Source: an uncultured Eubacterium sp. | Lineage (GTDB): Bacteria > Bacillota > Clostridia > Lachnospirales > Lachnospiraceae | Direction: 5' to 3' | Length of the DNA: 24,869 nt | Assembly: GCA_910585745.1 (NCBI GenBank) | Contig: CAJUFM010000043.1 | Location: 1 to 24,869, forward strand | In this document: piece by piece, positions 21,987-24,869 of the stretch | Position numbering within the stretch: position 1 is the first letter of the stretch | Layout: each line of letters begins with the position of its first letter | Made by a program: the position numbers and the translations under genes | Notes under the pieces: generated by a model | The model's database searches: none | What the model was told of the DNA's origin: nothing | Seen by the model: the letters and a program-made list of their open reading frames with translations, nothing else

Positions 21987-23348
21987 CTAATCCTTCTGCC
22001 GCAGCAATTGTTCTGTATCTACACCTTTTAAAAGACAGGTGACAAACACGGCGCCGATCAGAAACGCCAGTCCGACAAAACACCAGGTCACCCTGAATAT
22101 CATATCCCCATTGGCGTATTCAATATTTTCCTCCGAAAATATATACCTGCACACGAAAACTGCCGGAGACAGAACTACTGCAATCTCAAACAGATAGGGA
22201 AAAAGAATCATCCGCATCGGGCAGCCATTCATCTGGTATATCCCATAAGTCTTTTTATTGGATTGTATCTTGTCATAAAAGGTTGCAAACAGCCCATAAA
22301 AGGTAAAGCCGATCAGGGTAACCGCCAGGATGAGCATGATCCGGACCCTTGCTGCCGATTCTTTATGTAAGAGCCGAAGCCCCATGGGAGCCGCATAAAG
22401 CTCCATCGGCGGAAAATCATATTCATTCCCAATATCCCGGAACAGGGTTACCACATCCCTGAAATCTTTCTCATCTTCTGCCCAGACCATAGATGTATTA
22501 AATGTCAGCGCCTGCAGATCCCGCGCTGCATATTTAGCAATATCCTCCAGATGACCGGTATCCTCTGACAGCCGTATGGTATATGGAAAAATAATATGGT
22601 AATCCAATATAACCATGTCTTCCAAGCCGCTCCCATTCCGGGGAATCATGGAGTTCTTTTCCAATATACCGGCGACTCTGCAGGAATAAGCATAGTCCGG
22701 AAAAGCGATCTCGATCCTGTCACCGACAGAAAGAATCCCTTTATACTCATGTCCAAGCAGCACCGGTACAGGGTCAGAAGCATTCTGCAGCGTCAGATTA
22801 CTTTTGGTAAATCCCTCTCCTTCCTCTGTCTGAAGTCCAAAGATTTCAAAAGCCGTATTATCAAGCATGGCACATTTCATAGCCAAAACACTGCACATAT
22901 CTCCCTCCGCCGCTGACCCAAAACAAGTCGTCATGGCTCCTGGATTATCTTCACTGATAAAGTTGTCACAGCCTGCCTTTCCAAACAGATCCCTCAGATC
23001 ATCTTCCTTTACATAACAGTCATTTGCTGTGCTCACAGAAGAGATTGGATGTTCCTCCGAATCATGCAGCCGCTCATAATATTCCATGATATTTTGGCAG
23101 CCCTGTATCGTATCTATACCGCTCTCCATTTCCATGGTGTCTTCCAACACGCCAATGAAATACCATGTGCCATTTTCTTTATAGCTGGGCATCTCTGGAT
23201 GTCGTTCCTCCAGATCCAGATAGTATGAACCCATTAGCACAGTCATGACCATACTGGTGGAAAACATCGCCATCAAAAGCACATTTTTGAATAGATTTTT
23301 TCTAAAACTGCGAAAAAACTCTTCCGCCATAAACTTTATTTTTCCCAT
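21987..23348 (-). CDS. FtsX-like ABC transporter permease (first subunit)
   Basis: A 453-residue membrane protein: one segment at about 21-43 (NVLLMAMFSTSMVMTVLMGS), a large extracellular domain (about 45-335) with several cysteines, then three segments near 337-358 (IMLILAVTLIGFTFYGLFAT), 379-403 and 420-441, the MacB/FtsX arrangement. The C-terminal loop YDKIQSNKKTYGIYQMNGCP, containing the G-x-Y-x-M-x-G type coupling element, fits FtsX permeases. AGGAG stands 6 nt before the ATG. It opens the operon with the ATPase, second permease, sigma and anti-sigma genes, about 62 nt after an ECF-type promoter. The extracellular domain is poorly conserved in such proteins and gives no substrate clue. 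Confidence 0.82.
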   Translation of the reverse strand: MGKIKFMAEEFFRSFRKNLFKNVLLMAMFSTSMVMTVLMGSYYLDLEERHPEMPSYKENGTWYFIGVLEDTMEMESGIDTIQGCQNIMEYYERLHDSEEHPISSVSTANDCYVKEDDLRDLFGKAGCDNFISEDNPGAMTTCFGSAAEGDMCSVLAMKCAMLDNTAFEIFGLQTEEGEGFTKSNLTLQNASDPVPVLLGHEYKGILSVGDRIEIAFPDYAYSCRVAGILEKNSMIPRNGSGLEDMVILDYHIIFPYTIRLSEDTGHLEDIAKYAARDLQALTFNTSMVWAEDEKDFRDVVTLFRDIGNEYDFPPMELYAAPMGLRLLHKESAARVRIMLILAVTLIGFTFYGLFATFYDKIQSNKKTYGIYQMNGCPMRMILFPYLFEIAVVLSPAVFVCRYIFSEENIEYANGDMIFRVTWCFVGLAFLIGAVFVTCLLKGVDTEQLLRQKD

Positions 23349-23417
23349 GAGCCTCTCCTGTTCTGATCATAATGAATCCCTAGATTTAACATGTATCATC
23401 TTCTCATTCATACATTA

Positions 23418-23444
23418 GACGGAAAAAACAAGAGAAATGTTTCA
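23418..23444 (-). promoter_or_regulatory. ECF-sigma-type promoter of the transporter/sigma operon
   Basis: TGAAAC (23444-23439), a 17-nt spacer, CGTC (23421-23418) continuing as CGTCTAA. This matches the ECF pattern of Bacillus SigV/SigW/SigM promoters (TGAAAC, 16-17 nt, CGTC or CGTA). The spacer is T-rich, as often seen. Transcription should start near 23410. The operon encodes its own ECF sigma factor, so autoregulation is the simplest reading. I saw no separate sigma-A promoter in the 137-nt gap (23349-23485) and only a weak U-rich stretch with a 5-bp stem (TTCAA/TTGAA) as a possible end for the MATE gene. Confidence 0.72.
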
Positions 23445-23485
23445 AAAAAATAAATATATTTCAACGATTTGAATGCTGAGGCAGA

Positions 23486-24817
23486 CTACAGATAATGATA
23501 CACCTTTTTCTTCCGCATGAAAAATTGGAGCGTCACCCCCAGTGCCAGCAACTCTGCCACGAGGATCGCCAGCCAGATCCCATTGAGTCCCAGTAACCTC
23601 GGCAGGATCAGCACTGCTGCCATCTGGAATACCAATGTCCTTAAGAATGAAATGACAGCAGAGACCAGCCCATTGTTCAGCGCCGTAAAGAAGGCAGAAC
23701 CGTATATATTGAAGCCACTCACCAAAAATGCCAGGGCATACAGCCTGAGACCATGTCTGGTCATTGCTAACAGTTCTGTGTCATAACCGACAAAAAACTG
23801 CGCCAGCGGACCAGAAAGTACAAATGCCAGGAGCATAAGCAGCACCCCCCATCCTCCGATGAGCCTCATACTCTTCTGGAACAGGTTTTTCAACTCACTA
23901 TGGTTCCGGGCTCCAAAGTGGTATCCCACGATGGGTGCACTGCCGATGGAATATCCGATAAAGGTCGCCAGGAAAATAAAGTTGACATACATGATCACAC
24001 CATACGCTGCCACGCCGTCCTCTCCTGCCAGCTTCATCAGCTGCACATTATAGAGCATATTCACAAGAGACATAGACAGATTTGTCATCAGCTCAGAGGA
24101 ACCGTTGGTACTGGCTTTTAACAGGATCTTCCCTTTTACCCTTGTCTTTGTCAACTGGAGAAGACTTGTATTTTTCCTGGAAAAATAGATCAGCGGTACG
24201 ATACCTCCCACAGTCTCCCCGGCTGCTGTCGCCGCTGCCGCGCCTGCGATGCCCCAGCTAAACACCACAATAAAAAGATAATCCAGTACCATATTGGTCA
24301 CTCCCGCCGCCACCATAACCCCAAGTCCCATATGAGGTTTTTCCGCCGCCACAAAAAAACTCTGAAACACATTCTGAACCATAAAGAAGGTCAGGGAAGC
24401 CAGGCTGATCCTTCCATAGATCAGGCACTCACCGATCATCTCTCCCTCTGCTCCCAGGACGATCACAATGGGACGCAGGAAAACCAGTCCCAGCACAGTT
24501 AAGGCCACACCCCCCGCCAGGGTCACATACACCATCATGGAAAAATATCGGTCTGCCCTTTCTTTATCCCCTTCTCCCAGTGTTTTTGCCACGATGGCAC
24601 TTCCCCCGGTCCCCATCATAAACCCCAGGGCGCTGAGCATCATAAGCAGGGGCATGACCAGGTTCACCGCCGCAAAAGCGGTCTTTCCCACATAGTTTGA
24701 CACAAAAAGGCCGTCCACCACTCCATAGATCGACGTAAATATCATCATTACGATAGAAGGCAGCACAAAGCGCAGTAATTTTTTATAAGTAAAATGTTCC
24801 GATAACTGGATCTTCAT
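23486..24817 (-). CDS. MATE-family multidrug/toxin efflux protein
   Basis: A 443-residue protein of the MATE/NorM-DinF superfamily with two MatE halves (about 15-175 and 240-400) and 12 predicted membrane segments. Recognisable parts: FVLPSIVMMIFTSIYGVVDG, FVSNYVGKTAFAAVNLVMPL, MGTGGSAIVAKTLGEGDKERADRYFS and, in the second half, STNGSSELMTNLSMSLVNM with GYSIGSAPIVGYHFGARN. These transporters export cationic drugs or metabolites with Na+ or H+. ATG at 24817 is preferred: residues before it in the longer frame (to 24865) look unlike the family and AAGGCGG lies upstream of this ATG. It is set apart from the following operon by a promoter; its own promoter is outside the window. Confidence 0.9.
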   Translation of the reverse strand: MKIQLSEHFTYKKLLRFVLPSIVMMIFTSIYGVVDGLFVSNYVGKTAFAAVNLVMPLLMMLSALGFMMGTGGSAIVAKTLGEGDKERADRYFSMMVYVTLAGGVALTVLGLVFLRPIVIVLGAEGEMIGECLIYGRISLASLTFFMVQNVFQSFFVAAEKPHMGLGVMVAAGVTNMVLDYLFIVVFSWGIAGAAAATAAGETVGGIVPLIYFSRKNTSLLQLTKTRVKGKILLKASTNGSSELMTNLSMSLVNMLYNVQLMKLAGEDGVAAYGVIMYVNFIFLATFIGYSIGSAPIVGYHFGARNHSELKNLFQKSMRLIGGWGVLLMLLAFVLSGPLAQFFVGYDTELLAMTRHGLRLYALAFLVSGFNIYGSAFFTALNNGLVSAVISFLRTLVFQMAAVLILPRLLGLNGIWLAILVAELLALGVTLQFFMRKKKVYHYL

Positions 24818-24828
24818 TATTATAATCC

Positions 24829-24845
24829 GCCTTTCTGCGAAAGGC
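24829..24845 (-). repeat. Small hairpin over the ribosome binding site of the MATE gene
   Basis: GCCTTT, 5 nt, AAAGGC is a perfect 6-bp inverted repeat. In the transcript the 3' arm AAAGGC(GG) is the only Shine-Dalgarno-like sequence for the ATG at 24817, so the stem could hide it from ribosomes. Confidence 0.5.
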
Positions 24846-24869
24846 ACCAATACGTCATGAAACATGTTG

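Overview
The window looks like a chromosomal segment of a motile Gram-positive anaerobe of the Clostridia, most like the Lachnospiraceae. That assignment is an inference from protein style, moderate GC, AGGAGG-type ribosome binding sites and a Bacillus/Clostridia-type late flagellar gene order; no rRNA or marker gene here fixes the genus. Every convincing gene lies on the minus strand, so transcription runs from high to low coordinates. I saw no tRNA, rRNA, CRISPR array, insertion sequence or prophage.

Transcription order from the right end. (1) 24817-23486: MATE-family efflux protein. (2) 23348-18410: five-gene operon of FtsX-like permease, MacB/LolD-type ATPase, second permease, ECF sigma factor and membrane-anchored putative anti-sigma factor. 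An ECF-type promoter (TGAAAC, 17 nt, CGTC) lies in front of it, suggesting an autoregulated envelope-stress or peptide-resistance module. (3) 18234-14035: both subunits of a type IIA DNA topoisomerase, behind a vegetative-type promoter and a structured leader. (4) 13944-7054: late flagellar operon flgM, flgN, two flgK-type genes, flgL, fliW, csrA, opened by a sigma-28-type promoter and closed by a strong terminator. (5) 6933-164: second flagellar operon flaG, fliD, fliS, a FliT-like gene, a Maf/DUF115 flagellin glycosyltransferase candidate, a 75-residue orphan and a NeuC-type UDP-GlcNAc 2-epimerase, behind a second sigma-28-type promoter. (6) A third promoter of the same type at 80-108 points out of the left edge, into a possible truncated gene.

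The flagellar genes form a late-assembly module. FlgM holds back sigma-28 until the hook is complete; FlgN, FliS and the FliT-like protein are export chaperones; FlgK and FlgL make the hook-filament junction; FliD is the cap; FliW and CsrA form a translational switch tied to flagellin. The Maf-like protein and NeuC suggest that flagellin carries a nonulosonic (sialic-acid-like) sugar. The order follows the Bacillus subtilis flgM-to-fliT cluster except that flagellin (hag) is absent between csrA and flaG, where only a terminator and promoter remain.

The most interesting signals are non-coding: a three-copy extended promoter motif (GGGTTAA, 16-17 nt, CCGATA); overlap of one copy with the csrA terminator; a CsrA-like site over the flaG ribosome binding site; a 16-bp hairpin between fliD and fliS; overlapping hairpins in the topoisomerase leader; and the ECF promoter. 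No completely new multi-gene system was recognised. The best candidate for an undescribed component is the 75-residue protein overlapping both the Maf and neuC genes.
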